A DNA stretch of 64,000 bases from Ectocarpus siliculosus (taxonomy: Eukaryota > Sar > Phaeophyceae > Ectocarpales > Ectocarpaceae): assembly GCA_000310025.1 (NCBI GenBank), contig FN649752.1:3204566-3268565 (forward strand). Reading direction: 5' to 3'. The stretch's first letter is position 1, and every line of letters begins with the position of its first letter. Both the position numbers and the translations under genes were made by a program. Of this stretch, positions 26,401-39,400 are shown piece by piece. Below the pieces are notes generated by a model. That model ran no database searches and was not told the origin of the DNA. It saw nothing but the letters and a program-made list of their open reading frames with translations.

Positions 26401-29400
26401 CTACTTGTAGATGGGGCGGGGCGTCAGCGAAGGTTGAGGATAGACTCGTATCGCTCGCTACCCTATTTTTTTGCTGTCGGAGGAGGTGTCATCCCAGTCA
26501 GTAGACGAACAGCGCAAGCCCCCCAATTTGCTACTGCCGCTCCTCTGTCTGTCGTATGCTTTCTCGTAGATTCTGTCTAGGAACGATATCGTGTCTAGTG
26601 TCTAGTGTGTGTAGTGTTCCATGTTTTTACATCCCGGTACGTTTATTTCTCCCGCCGGGTAATTTATTTTCCTGGGAAAGCTCTCGTCCCAGCCTCGTGA
26701 GTAGCCCCGGGATGATCATTTTTCGAGAAACAGACAAAGAGATAGAAGTATCGATCTCCTCCCGCGGATATTCGACCGATCGGTGAGTTGCTGTATGCAA
26801 GATTGAGTAACCCACAACGAGGAGACATGGATTCCTCCCATGGATATCATGGCGTTTTTAGCTACTGTAGGATAGCCAGCGCTCACCTCCCCTCTGTACA
26901 CAAATAAAGTACCGAGAAGTTATCGAGAAACGCACTAGCCGCAGCCCATCGTAAGGTTCCGACCTGTCCTGAGAAAAGCTGTGGCTTTGGAAATGCGTTT
27001 CTTCACGTTCAAGAGTACAAAAGATGGCATGACATGACATGAGATCAAAATGACATGAGGAGGAAGGAAGTTCTACTGCGTGAAGTACGACCGATTTTTG
27101 TATGTGAAGACAGCACAACAGTACGAAAATCACAACAGGGGGGTGCGACACACACGCAACATCCACATTCAGCGCCCGCCCTGTGGTTCTGAAAAAGAAA
27201 AGTTGGTTGTAGCGGGGAGGTTCGATCAGGGTGTCTTTGAAGCGGGATCAACTGCCGAGTGTGCTGTTGAATTGGAGAGATGTTGGTAGGGTTCGGTCTA
27301 CCCTAGTGTTGAATCGTTGTGCGTGCGTTGTCGTCGAAACGCCAACCACGAGATGTGGTATTTTGTTTTGTTTCGGTTCATACGCAAGTTCCCCCATGTA
27401 CTGCTTTGTCAGGAGTGGCTGACGAGCTTGGTGGAGAAGAGCAAAGCAGCGGGAGCCAAGGGAGCCCGGAGCAAAGGTCCGAAGGGCGGCAAATGGACCA
27501 AGGAAGAGGTGAAGGGAGATGACCATATTCAGTTGCGACTTGAGTCATTACTTGTTGGTTCTAAATGCTGATACGACAGAAAGCTCCAAAGGTGGTGAGT
27601 GCGAGCCGGTTGTAAGTTTTTCCAATTGCTATGGTACCGCACCTTGTTTTAGGGTTCGGCGTTTTTTGCGTACCAAGTGCCACTCTGGACGGTTCGCGAT
27701 TCTATTCTCTAATCAAGTGTCAAGACAAGATGGTAATATCTACCAAGGTGTTTGACACACAACAAATAACGCACAGCAGTGAGAACATAGTTATGCATAC
27801 ATACGTGTAGACGAAATCCCGATACACACTTCGAAATCGATCTTCATTGTAGATTTTACAAGTCCGTGCACATGGATGTAAACTTGAGCCAAGCAAAATG
27901 CCATGTGTTACATCCAAATCGACACAACGGCATGATAAAAGCAGTTGTGCTTGTTGTGATGTCGCATGCTTCTGTCAAAATGCTTTTACCATTGCAGTAC
28001 CTTGCTGTACCGGGCATGTTCATAGCTGCGCCCAATGGTTGAAACTATGCCCTCTGATGCTTCTACCGCAGGACACCCGTCTTCGAGAGATCGTCGAGCA
28101 CCACGGAGCTCGGAATTGGCGGATGGTAGCCGAGCAGCTGGGAACTCTTCGTTCTGACGTTCAATGTCTTCACAGGTAGACTGTTTGATGGTGCTCGTAG
28201 ATGGTATGTGTTTCACGTGTCTTATCGACGGCTCTAGAATTTTTGTGAGTGTTTGTCGTAGGGATGCCCAAGTTGAAAGAAGAAAACACGACCCCGGTGT
28301 CCATAGACTCTTGGATAGGTGATGATCTTCTACCGCTGTCATAATTCGCAGATGGAACAAGGTTCTTCGACCAGGCCTTCACAAAGGCCCTTGGACTGAA
28401 GAGGAAGACAGCATTGTCAGGGAATGCGTGGAGCATAGCGGGGCTCAAAAGGTTCGTTTCTTATTTCGTTGAGAAGTACTCTTTTTAGCTCCGACTTTTC
28501 GAATCCGCAAGACAAGGGTCGACTCCGCCGCATTGTGTGCGTGTTGTTGATCGTTTCTCTGTGTTGTTGGGCCACTTCATCTGTTAGCTCTTGCAAAGGG
28601 GGCCTGGTCACGGACTGAGATGTCCTCCTCTTTATTGCCTGGCCCACCGAGCAGGTTAAGTGGTCCGTCGTGGCTTCCCGACTCCCTGGCAGGATAGGCA
28701 AGCAATGCCGCGAGCGATGGTTCAACCACCTAGACCCAAGCATTAAGAAGGGTGAATGGAGTCCGGAGGAAGATCGAATCGTGTTCGGGGCACAGGTAAA
28801 GTTACGCTCAGGGTAGAGCTGAACCGTGTTTTTCCACTCAGTAGCGTGATGAAATGAGATTGTTTGCCGTTTTCACCATTATCCTGTCGACGCGGGTGTC
28901 ATCACCGGCATGTAGTGGAAATGTACTGTAGTCTGCTTTCGTCCCAACCCTTTGTTTTTCGTATTTGTGTTTATTTTCACCAGGCGTACATGGGCAATAG
29001 GTGGTGCGAGATCGCAAAGTTGCTTCCAGGTCGAACAGAGAACGCTGTAAAGAACCGCTTCAACTCGTCGGCGAGGAAAAAGTGGCTGGATCAGAACCCA
29101 GGAGGTGCTAGTCAGCTTACACCAGATCTTCTGAACAAGGTGGGAACGAGCAAATTGCGCAAGTGCGCACACGTTGCGATGTTGTGTTTCATGGGAGCAC
29201 AACAAACAGCCTGGTTGAAATGGAAGCACAAGTCATCACCATGCAGCATGGCCTCTGGCATTGGTTTGGCATTGGAACGGTAGCAAATGCCGACCCCTCC
29301 CCCACACCTCTGAATGTTGTCCTCTCTACGTGTCTGTTGGCTGCGCTTATTGTAATTCAGCTGAAGGAGGCCTACGAGCAGATGCAAGTACAGCCGGCCT

Positions 29401-32400
29401 CAGGCTCCCAAGGAATGTCCGACGAAAGTGGAACCGACAACGACACCAAGGTTTGCCTGACGAGAAGCGTGCTATGCTACTGCAATAGTCCATGATGATG
29501 TCGCTGCACGGGGTCCCTTGTCAGTGCAACACGGTTTTGTATTCGTTTGCAGCAGTGCCTAGGATTTCCCCTAGTGATGTTGTGGATAGCTTTCGTGACT
29601 GGCTCGTCCCCCTGTTCGTGTCTGTTTGTGCAGGAGCCTTCCACCCGAGCTGCTGCCGCCCAGCATCACCGACGCCACGACTCCACACCCAGCGCCTTCG
29701 GTGATGATGATTTACTCCACCCCGGCGGCGAGCAGTTGACATCGCCTCCGCAGCCGATGCATGCCCGCCGGCACTCAGCTGCTGGGGCGCTGACGGGAAT
29801 GCTGAGTGATTCTCCCGAGAGTGAACGAAGATTCCGTCGGCGCATGGGGCAAGAAGACGTGGAAGCACGTTCCGCCCAGGCACAGGTGCGCTTTCGATCA
29901 GAGTATGTGGACGAAAGGTCTTCAAAGTGTTGGTCGCGAATTAAAATGAATGAACCGCAACGAATTATGTGTGCTCTACATATGCCACACGGGATATAAT
30001 TACTGTCGGCCACAGTCGTTGGCCACCATAGTTTGCGGTGCCCAACTGTTTTTTTCGTGTGCACCCTGAGTGGGCTGGCTGGTTGTTCCACGGCGAAGAA
30101 CCGAGACAACGTTCTGTGAATGATGATGCCCGCCTCTTTGAAGCTTAGTCGAATTTAGTCGCTATCTGAACCTGTGTTTGTACGGTGTTGCTTGCGCACG
30201 TCTACCAGGGGGCAGTTCGGGCTCGCGCAGGTGCTTCCGAAAGAGCGGGGCGTGAGTCAGAGAAACATACGAGCTCTCTCGCAGTTGTCAACGAGCTCCA
30301 AACTGTCAAGGTGTGCATGCATGCTCTCTCCCTCTGTGGTTCTGTTGTCGTGACGTTGATCGACCGTTTGTTGAGTGGAGGGTGTAATAGTGCATGACAT
30401 GCGCGCCGTGTATCCGATCGCAGTCGGCTCCTGCTTGAACGTCTAGTTAACGGTTTGGTCAGGTCGGTGTGAAAAAAAAACTCTACCCCACGCACCACAT
30501 GCCTTACAGACGGAAGAACTGGAGCAACCGGCCACTACGAAGGAGCGGTCGGAGAAGCAAGACCATTCACATCTGCTAGCGCCACATGGTTCCGCGGAAG
30601 CACCAGCTGGTGGACGAGGCCAGTCCCACATGCTGCATCGCATGTCACCCCCACAGCACCCCCACTCTCGACTTCCTGGGCACCCACCAAGGCCGTTTGC
30701 AGGCCCAAGCAGGAGCACAGGGGCTGGCCCTGGCGGTGCAGGAGTCGGAGATGGGGGAATGGGTGCTCTTCTCGGGGTAGCGAGTCAGCTTCGACCTCCA
30801 CGGGTAAGTTTTCACGTCGTGCTTGAAATTGAAAGTTCATGCCCAAACCAGTAGCCGTTCACTAATTGGCGCCCGTGTTGTTTCTGAGGATGCGCGTGCG
30901 CGACTCTCACAGTCATCTCCGCGTTTCGTCGTCCCACACATGCCTTCTCCGTACAGATCGACACGAACTCGACCGTGAAACGAGAGAGCGGCGGCGGACC
31001 TGCAAGCCTCTCGCAACTTCTCCTCACTAGCCCGTTCGGCTCGAACGATGGTGCGCGTTTCGCTGCGACGAACGATGCCATAGGCCAGCCAAACACACAC
31101 ACGGCGGAAATGGAAACATCGACGGCGCCGGCAGGAGAGGTACGCGGTAGTGATTTTGTCCTCTTGTCATTCGATACTGCCACGTCTTTGACGCTTGCCG
31201 CTCTCGATTTGCGCCTAGATTTCCTAATATTCTGCCTTTTGAGCAAGGCGACCTGTCTTATTCGGCAGTGGAAGACCTTTCCGATGATTGGTGCTCGTTC
31301 ATGTTCTGGTTCGACGGGCAGTTCCGTCTCAATACTCTTATGACGTGATAGATTTGCAACGCCAACCCGCTGTTTCCTCAAATGTCAATACAGAGCTATT
31401 CGTCCGCTACTGCGGAATCTCCTGTTTCCCAAGCGGTGCGTGAAACGAGACGCCAGGGGACGCGGATGCAGGAAGGAGAACAGGTAAGAGCGTCATTGCC
31501 CGCGTTGATGGAATCATACAGAGGGAGCGGTATTGTGGGCAGAGTTTGCATGCTGTATGAAGGAGACGTCGTTGTCTTGCTTTTGAGAAGTACGGCCGTT
31601 GCATCCGTGAACGTAATCTAAATGCGCTCGAATGATTCTGCCCACCATGTGCCAGGTGCCATTGTCGGTCCTTCCGTATTTCCGCTTCCTGAGTGAGGAA
31701 GCCCAGCGAAATGTCATGTCTCAGCTCATCGACAACTTCCAAACCACGTCCATCGGAAAAAGAGGGGTTGCGTCAACGTCGTCTGCGTCGGCAGCCACCT
31801 CCTCGGCTTCGTCTCCTGGAGGACTAGCATTCATGCGATCACCGTTCGCAAAGGTGACTTGCGACGCGGTACACTCTTTTTGGCGTCCATCTGGGGCAGG
31901 GGCAAGGCAAAGTCTTTTCCTGGTGTTTGGATCATGTATCGTATTGAGAAAAACAGCTTGTCCGTGTGGCGGTGGCGGATGGGTATGAACTTATCCGCAA
32001 AAAGTGTAAAAGGGGTGTGAAAGAGAAATTATTGCGGAACACGTCGCTCAGGTTCACGCAACGTAAAACAACTTTCGCCATTCCCTTGACAAACACGCGT
32101 TGGCCTTCGACACATTACCGCTTCCAGGGACTCGCACCGGTTGGATCCGGTGGGGCGACGGCCTCGGCCGGCAACGGATCCTCGTCGCCAGCATTCGAAG
32201 TGGACGCGATGATGGTGGACCACCACAGGGTAGGCGGCACTGGGGCATCTATTAGTGCGGCCGTTGCTGCTGTTGAGGCGCATGCCAGCAGCGATCACGA
32301 CATGAACCGAGTGCTACCCGCACCCGGTGTCTCTACCGCGGCGAACTCGGAAGCGGCAATGGAGCAAAGCCGCCTCCCTCCTCTCCGGCAGGTTTGTCGC

Positions 32401-32866
32401 TCTACCTTGTAGGCGTGTACAATAGCGAGATTGCGAACATTGTCCTTAGTATGAAATGTCTGCCAAACATGCCCCCTCCCAGTACACACGCGTCACTGCG
32501 AATTGGCTCGCTCACAATCTGTTTTTTGGAATCCCGTTCCGTTTCACATCATGCCACGTGCAGGATCCCAGTGATGGCAGGAATTCAGGCGGATTTGGCA
32601 GAGTGAACGGATCTAGCATGGGCAAAAATGGCAGCTCCCTCGACCTCGCGGGCCCTAACCCTCCTGCAGTACCCGCAAGCACGGGTAGAGACCCTACGAC
32701 GAGGTCGCCACGATCACATATGAGACATGCGTCGGAGAGTGCACTACCTTCCGCTGCCATGGCTGCCGCCGCTGCCGCTGCAATGCAGACAGAGCCGATG
32801 GACGACGGTGGAAGGCGGAGCGATTGGAACCAACGGATGGGAAGACATCGGCCACCGTCGCGTTAG
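23465..32866 (+). CDS. Three-repeat MYB transcription factor (3R-MYB)
   Basis: A DNA-binding regulator of the c-Myb/MYB3R type, a class that often controls G2/M genes. Exons: 23465-23749, 25241-25378, 27413-27508, 28072-28175, 28352-28451, 28655-28795, 28984-29139, 29361-29450, 29634-29885, 30209-30310, 30510-30803, 30957-31139, 31394-31483, 31656-31853, 32128-32391 and 32564-32866, about 931 residues. R1 begins [17 protein letters not shown]2 [19 protein letters not shown] with [15 protein letters not shown], and R3 [15 protein letters not shown] with [13 protein letters not shown]. The three repeats are contiguous at about residues 165-330. The N-terminus is acidic and Ser-rich; the C-terminal 600 residues are low-complexity (Ser, Pro, Gly, Ala, with a run of seven alanines near the end) and may be a transactivation region. 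The start and exon 2 are less sure, and an exon between 23750 and 25240 could be missing. Confidence 0.9.
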
Positions 32867-33456
32867 CTTTGAGACAGCAGTCTTGGTGCGACGAACGACC
32901 TTCCCCCCGATTTTGTGATGTATATCTTCGGCATATTATTCGTGAGGCGTGAGTTGGTAACATAAAATGAAGCCATGGTGCTTTGATACAACTTTCGAAT
33001 GTAAAGATCCCCAAAAGAAAGGTGCTAGCCAAGCGACCCCGAGAAGCATTCCCAAGCTTCGTTCCGTAGACAAGCTTGCAGCGCTAAGCGTTATGATGGC
33101 TCGTAGGAGCTAGTAAACCAAGATAGAGTGCTTATAGGCACCTCGGTGACCTTCGGGATAAATGAGATTTGACGAGTAGCGTAGGTACAGATTTTGATGG
33201 GTAGGAGGCGAGAGTGGGAAAAAGGCACCTTGGCCATTTCTCGGACACTGGATACGACGGAGTACCTAGCGACCCAAGCGTTCGCTGTCGCTCGTATCAT
33301 GTACAAAATTTTAATGTTGTAATCCGGAGTGTTTTCTATTCGCTGACTTTTTCAGGCAAGGAGAGACGGCCCAAAAGCAGGGATCTCGCGACGGCAAGAA
33401 GCAAAGGATTCATCACCAAACGAATCTGCGACATACAGTAACGTGTCATATAGCTC
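32867..33456. other. Convergent 3' region MYB/WDR59
   Basis: About 590 bp between two converging stop codons. It probably contains the two 3' untranslated regions, which may overlap. No coding frame or repeat stands out. Confidence 0.5.
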
Positions 33457-36400
33457 TCAGCAGATCTCTTCCCAGCAACGGCAATCGCAAGCTGGGCACT
33501 CTCGTTCCAGCTCGAACCACTCCGCAATGTGCTTCGAATGCCCTCCATGGCCACACCGAGGGCACAAAAGAGGCCTGCCGCGAACAAGTGTGCCACAAAC
33601 CGAGCAGACGGGATTCGCCGTATCGTGCGGGTGTCGCGCCCCAACGTGCTGCACGCCACTCGCAGGGTGGTCGCACGGCTCTGTCTGGTGGCTTACGGTC
33701 TCAGCCCTTTCGCCTTCCGCGCCCCACTGGCAACACCGCTCCGCATAGCTTTCAATGTACCGGTCGCACGAAGCCGTATGGTCTCCCCCCTGCGGTAAAC
33801 CGCCAGCGCAGCCGCCGTCCCGGCTACCGGACCCCACAACGGAGGCAACGGATGCCAGCGTCTGCGGGTCTGCACAGCTCTCGTGGTGGGTCAAAATCCT
33901 GGAGGTCAGCAGGGAGCTTGACGTTTCCCACCGAGGGAGGCGCCTGTGGAACGAAACCGAGGAAGACTTGTAGTGGGTGAAATTTAATCCTAAAGCGGGG
34001 GAGGACATCAGGCTGTGCCCGTCGGAACGGAAGCGAGTCATAATTTTTAGACGGCAGTATGGTCCGCCGACGCAATCGTTGATCCGCCCTTTGAGGGGCC
34101 ATGAAATTTCTTCGGGTCAGAGGCAGAGAGGCGAAAAAAAATCAACAAAGATCACCCCGAGCGACCCCTCGGGGCCCTCGGGGGCGTTGGTCCCCTTTTT
34201 TCTGTTCGGGTGTCTCACGGGCATACACAACAACCCGCTGAGCCCCTCGCGCTGGAACCCCAAGATGTTGGCCCTAAACGTGTACCACATGGTACGAGAA
34301 AGCATTTAAGAATAAAAAGGGCGACTGGGGAAGTATGCACCGTTCGCCGCCGGGAAATGGCACCCCCCCCGATACCACGGTCGACGGCAACAATGGTCGG
34401 AACAAACGCGAGTAACCCACGCCTGGTTCGTCCTCGCCCATTGCCAACGGGCGTGTGCAAGAGTATCGCTCGATGCTCGTTGAGAGTAGCGGCAACATAC
34501 AGGACTTCGGCGTTGCGCACCAGCAGATGTGCGATAGCGCAATTCGTATGTTTTGTCCGCAAAGTACCGGATGTACGCCACGTAACTGCGGGGGAGGGGG
34601 GGACAAAAAAAAGCCGATGACCCCGAGGAGTTTTCACAGTTGTTGTGCTTCACTGGTGTTTTTTGTGGGAGGGGGCGTTCACATGACCGAGGGTGTTTAC
34701 ATACGATATGTCGGTCGACAACCGCGGAGTGCCAGGGATACAGCACACAGTCTCGAAGTGTGCACGTGAACAGTGGCTGGAGCATAGCAACCCTTCCGTA
34801 TGTGCTTGTCGGCAAGAAGCAACGACCAATGACAGGACAGCCTTGAGAACAGCCTTTACCCTTCAGCCGTGGGCTTATTTCTCACGGCAATGTCAGCCAG
34901 CGGTCAACATCGTTCTCGGCAAAACGTCAACAACCGCATCAGACATTTTCGGGCTTGATTGATCAGTTCGACACACCCATGACCAAACCGGTACAGGCTT
35001 GTCTTCAACAAGGTACCAAGGAGTCAAGCTCCACGTGGTTGGTTGCAAGAGTTACGGCCGAGACGGAGATCTCGATCTGGCACTGCCACTGACACACAAG
35101 GGTCGCGGCTCGACTGATCCTGTCACGGAGAGTTTTAAGTGCTGCAAAATATAGAGCAAAAGAGTCCAATGCTATTACATATTACAGAGCTGTGTTCATC
35201 CGTTTTTGGGTCTAATACTTGCACAGGTGTTTCTTACAAGACTAACAAGACTTAATGGTAACCGACGGAGAAACTGTGACGTCGAAGACGGCATGATATT
35301 CGCACCTCGCATCAAGCAAACTCCCAAGGCCTGAGTTTTCCCTCCTTGCAGATTCTCCTCTGGCGGCAGCTTCAGCCAATAGTGCCCAAACACTGCGTGC
35401 GACGCGTTGGTATTGCATGAGCAGGAGATGTTCAATATAACTTTTTCTGCTTGCCACACTGATCCCAATAATTGATTCCAAATGATCGCAGAGTGGTTCC
35501 GTATTCGTGCGACCGTTGTATTGCGCCGGCATGCCCACCAGTAGTGGCAGTAGTGACACTCACTCCTCTATCGGGTCCAAACCAGGGATGGCATTGGGAT
35601 GCACATTGAAAGCACGAGGCCCTCATTCTACACCTCAAAGCGCACCTGGCCAACTCCGCGCAGTTTCTCGCAGCAGCCACTCGCACGTTGTGTCTGCATA
35701 GCTGCCCTACTGTCGGAATCTCCACCTTGTCCTCCTCCGCGATTGCCATACAACTGCTGGGGTCACCTCTAAGGCTCCTAGGACGGACACCGACCCCGGC
35801 AGCGTGAAAGGCAGTCGGGCTGCCATGTGACATAACGCGCAGTAAGCACGTGATGGAGGGAGAGTTTTACATACAACACAGATATGCGTCACCGCTACGT
35901 GAAAAAGGCGTGCAGCAGCCCAGCAGCTCCGTTAGATTGATTGGTGATCCTTGATTCTTGCTGTTACATTTCGCTTGCCCTCGCGTGTCGAGTGGCAGCG
36001 ATGGGCTCTCTCATTTGCCCGACATTTTGCCTGCCACGTCTGAATGTCTGACGTAGGAGTATTATCCTATCGCGTTTGTGTCGACTTTTCCGGCTCCTGT
36101 TGACTTCTGTGAATTTTTCACACACAAAGTGCGCTCTAAGGGGTAGTTAGCCTTTAACGACGGAAGGCGTCCGTGTCAGTTAGACCAGTTCAGACGTTAG
36201 ACGGTACTGAGAGGAGAGAGGAACGGCGGTACCATAGGCAGGTTTCCACGTCCGGCGTTTTTTTCAAGCAGGTAGAGAGCAGTGGAAGCTGAACCGAGCA
36301 ACGACTTCTCGGGGCGCGGGTCCACAACGTGATACTTGAAGAGTAGTTGAGAATCTTCCTGCCGCAAGGTCGAGCACCTGTCCGTAGAAGAATGGTGACC

Positions 36401-39400
36401 CCTCCCGCTTAGCCCGAGTTGTGCGGCGAGTTGACCGTCTCCGACACGCTCTCCAAACAGGAGAGACGTACCCGCGCTGAAGCTCCTGCTTCGGTTCACG
36501 GTAGCCTGGCCATGAGAAGCGGAGGACTGGCCAAGGTCCATGCCGAAGTCACTCATGGGTGGGGACGTCGACGCAGGACCTACCGTGTCTGCTGGACTTG
36601 TCGGAGCCAACGTTCCCAGCCGGAGATAGAGTGCGTCGAAATCAACGCTCGAGGCCGGGCTTCTGGCAAACTGTTGGTGTTGTCTGTGAGTGTGGGTGTC
36701 ATGTCGCCGTGAGAGTCGTCGGAGGGGCGGAAGAGGGAGGAAAGCGGGTCGACCATATGAGCAGTGACGGCAACCACACGTTTCATCATTCATCACCTCA
36801 GAAAGCGCTTGCCGAAAACACGGTTCGACCACCTTCGATTGCGAAGCTAACACTAGTGATCAACACACCTTGTCGGGGCATAGACAATCTCAGACACCCA
36901 CAAGAAGTCACTGTGGCAAGGCAACCGGAATATCTGAGCTGGGATCATTACCGGTAGGAAACTACTACTCTTACTTACGAGGCACCGGCATCCTTGAAGT
37001 GAACCCTGCTAAAAAAATACGGCTCAGTGAATACATGGACGGGTGCCGTTTGACAACATACTCCTACCTTCTTTTGCCAAGTCGTTGGCGCGTCCTATGA
37101 CCATGTGCAGAGGATGGTTTCATCGTCGCTCCAGGAGATAAGACCCCCGACTCCCCGCCAGCCCCCGGGATGGCCCTGGGCGGTGTGACGTTCACGCTAG
37201 GCCCATCGAGGGGTAGCTCAGCCACATGTTCAAGCTCGGACACCTGCGAGATTTCCGAACGAGGAATAACGTCCCGTCACTTCAATTTCGTCCAAAAGGG
37301 GAACTCCCTCACAAAAACCAGCGAGTGTAAAAAAACTCCGGTGCGTTCGGGGTTCGATTCTGTTTCGGGTTGCGACCGTACAAAACTCGGCCGGCCATTA
37401 TCTGCCGTGCGTTGCGTTGTCTCGCCTGAGGTTGAAGTTGCGGGCTGCTGACTTTAAGGTCGTCGGCGCTACCACTTCTTGAGCTATAGCGGACGCCTCT
37501 CGCAATCTCTGATCGGCCGGGACTACCGACTAGAGACGGTGGTCCAGCCATCATGCCTCTTCCAGATCCCGACGAAGTCGCCCAACCTGTGCGTGCACTA
37601 GCAGCTCCATTTTTACCAAGGAATGCTTTGAAATCGGGCGTAGACTCCCATTTTCTCATGAGAACGGGAGGCAAGATCTGCGAGGGGACGAAAAGGATTG
37701 GATGCACTCGATCCATTGCCGGCGAAGGTGCACTCTCTGGAAGAGGTGATTGCCCCATCTGCTGGGACCCGTGGCCAAAGGCGTAGGCTTCCCGCTCTCA
37801 ATACCGTCTTCAGACTTACCACGGAGCGTAGGGATTATCGACTGTACTTCAACCTCCCGAGACTCAGAAACAAAGGCGCGAAGACAGAGGAACAGAACAC
37901 AGAGAGAAGCAGAGACAGATTATCGGCAAGAAGACAAGAGATGCTGACTACTGCTGAAGGTAATAAACATACAACCAGACCACACAAACAAAGGCCAAGA
38001 ACACGAACACAGAAACAAACACTGCGTCGAAAACAAAACTTGAAAGGAAATGACCGGCGCGTTTGTACCTGCCCTCCGTCCATGCTCGGCCTCCGCCCTG
38101 GCCCCCCGCTCCTCACGGTGTTCTCCAGCGTAGCGGACGGCCCTCGCTGCGGCACGGAGATTGGAGGAGGCATCCCGCTCGAAATACCCAAGCCGGACAT
38201 AAGCGAATTTCGACGCGAGCGGCCTCTGTAAAACGCGACAGGCCCGGCGCACGAGGGGGGTACCAGCGTCGTCAACACGTCAACATATATCGGTAACAAG
38301 CCAAGCAATCGTATATCCTGATTGAGCGGCGAAGAGATAACCCCGAATCTTGGTCTTGGTTTGCCCACTGCAGGAGCTTCAGAATCAAAGGTGCTGGGAT
38401 GAAGCTGGATTTGGGGGGTACCGTATCATGTATGGTCGAACGACAGACACACGATCGCTGTTCACGAGAACGCACGCCGCACAGGCCCCAAGCACGCCAC
38501 ACCGGAGGGAAACCCATCTCACAATCACAGGGCCCCGCTGCTTCCACCCAAAACGAGGATCATGATTCCGCCTCGAAATGACTTACCCCGAAGACACCGA
38601 CGTATCAGAACACTGTACGAAGTACGGCTGTTCGCCTTTTTCTTGCCGCCGGTCTCTCTCGCCGCTCGAGAACGGTGAGGTGACGGTACTTTGAACGTGC
38701 GCTGCGGCCTGTCGAACCGGACCTAGCTTGTAGAATGCCGCCAAGAAAGGTGATCCGGGGAGAAAACCGGTACAGTCCAACAAAAACACCTGGACCGGTA
38801 AATTACGCACGGTGAAGAGCGGACGTCGAATGAGGAGAAAGGATCACATCTTGTCAATAATTAAGGGGTGGTCTCGACGGCCAGCTATCCACCCTTCGCC
38901 AACGTGTGGTTACATTGTTCTTGCCCTGGTGGTGGACACGCCTCGCTGGCCACAGAGGGCAGAAGGAGGTAGGGAAACAGCTCGTCTCTCCGCTGCTGCA
39001 CCCTAATAGTCATCGAGGAGGATCACTTCGGTTGTAACTCAGTCACCGTCACGGGAATGCGGTAGCGGAGAGGTTCACCCGGTGGCTAACGAAATCGTTA
39101 GGAGCTGAAAACCACCCGGCTTCCTCCGAACAAAAACACTGACGGGGATTTTCTGGCGCAAGCGACTTTCTCCTCGGACCGTTGTCATCTAGGCGGCAGC
39201 AACCTTCGTAACCTATACACGGTCTGCGGACGCACGCGCAACTTCAGTTTAATTTCGAAAACCCATGGAAAAATTGCGACCGAGACGAGAACTAGACTAG
39301 ACTAGATTGACTCCCTTCCCTTCTCTGCCGCGGGCTTCGGTGGTCATGAAACACTCATCATTCATCGACGCACCCTGACACCCCCACTATTAGTGTTCCA

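Noticed and set aside
33443-33980. Plus-strand open frames with Cys-rich products.
   Set aside because: They are antisense shadows of the WDR59 RING-like exon, which has the family motif.
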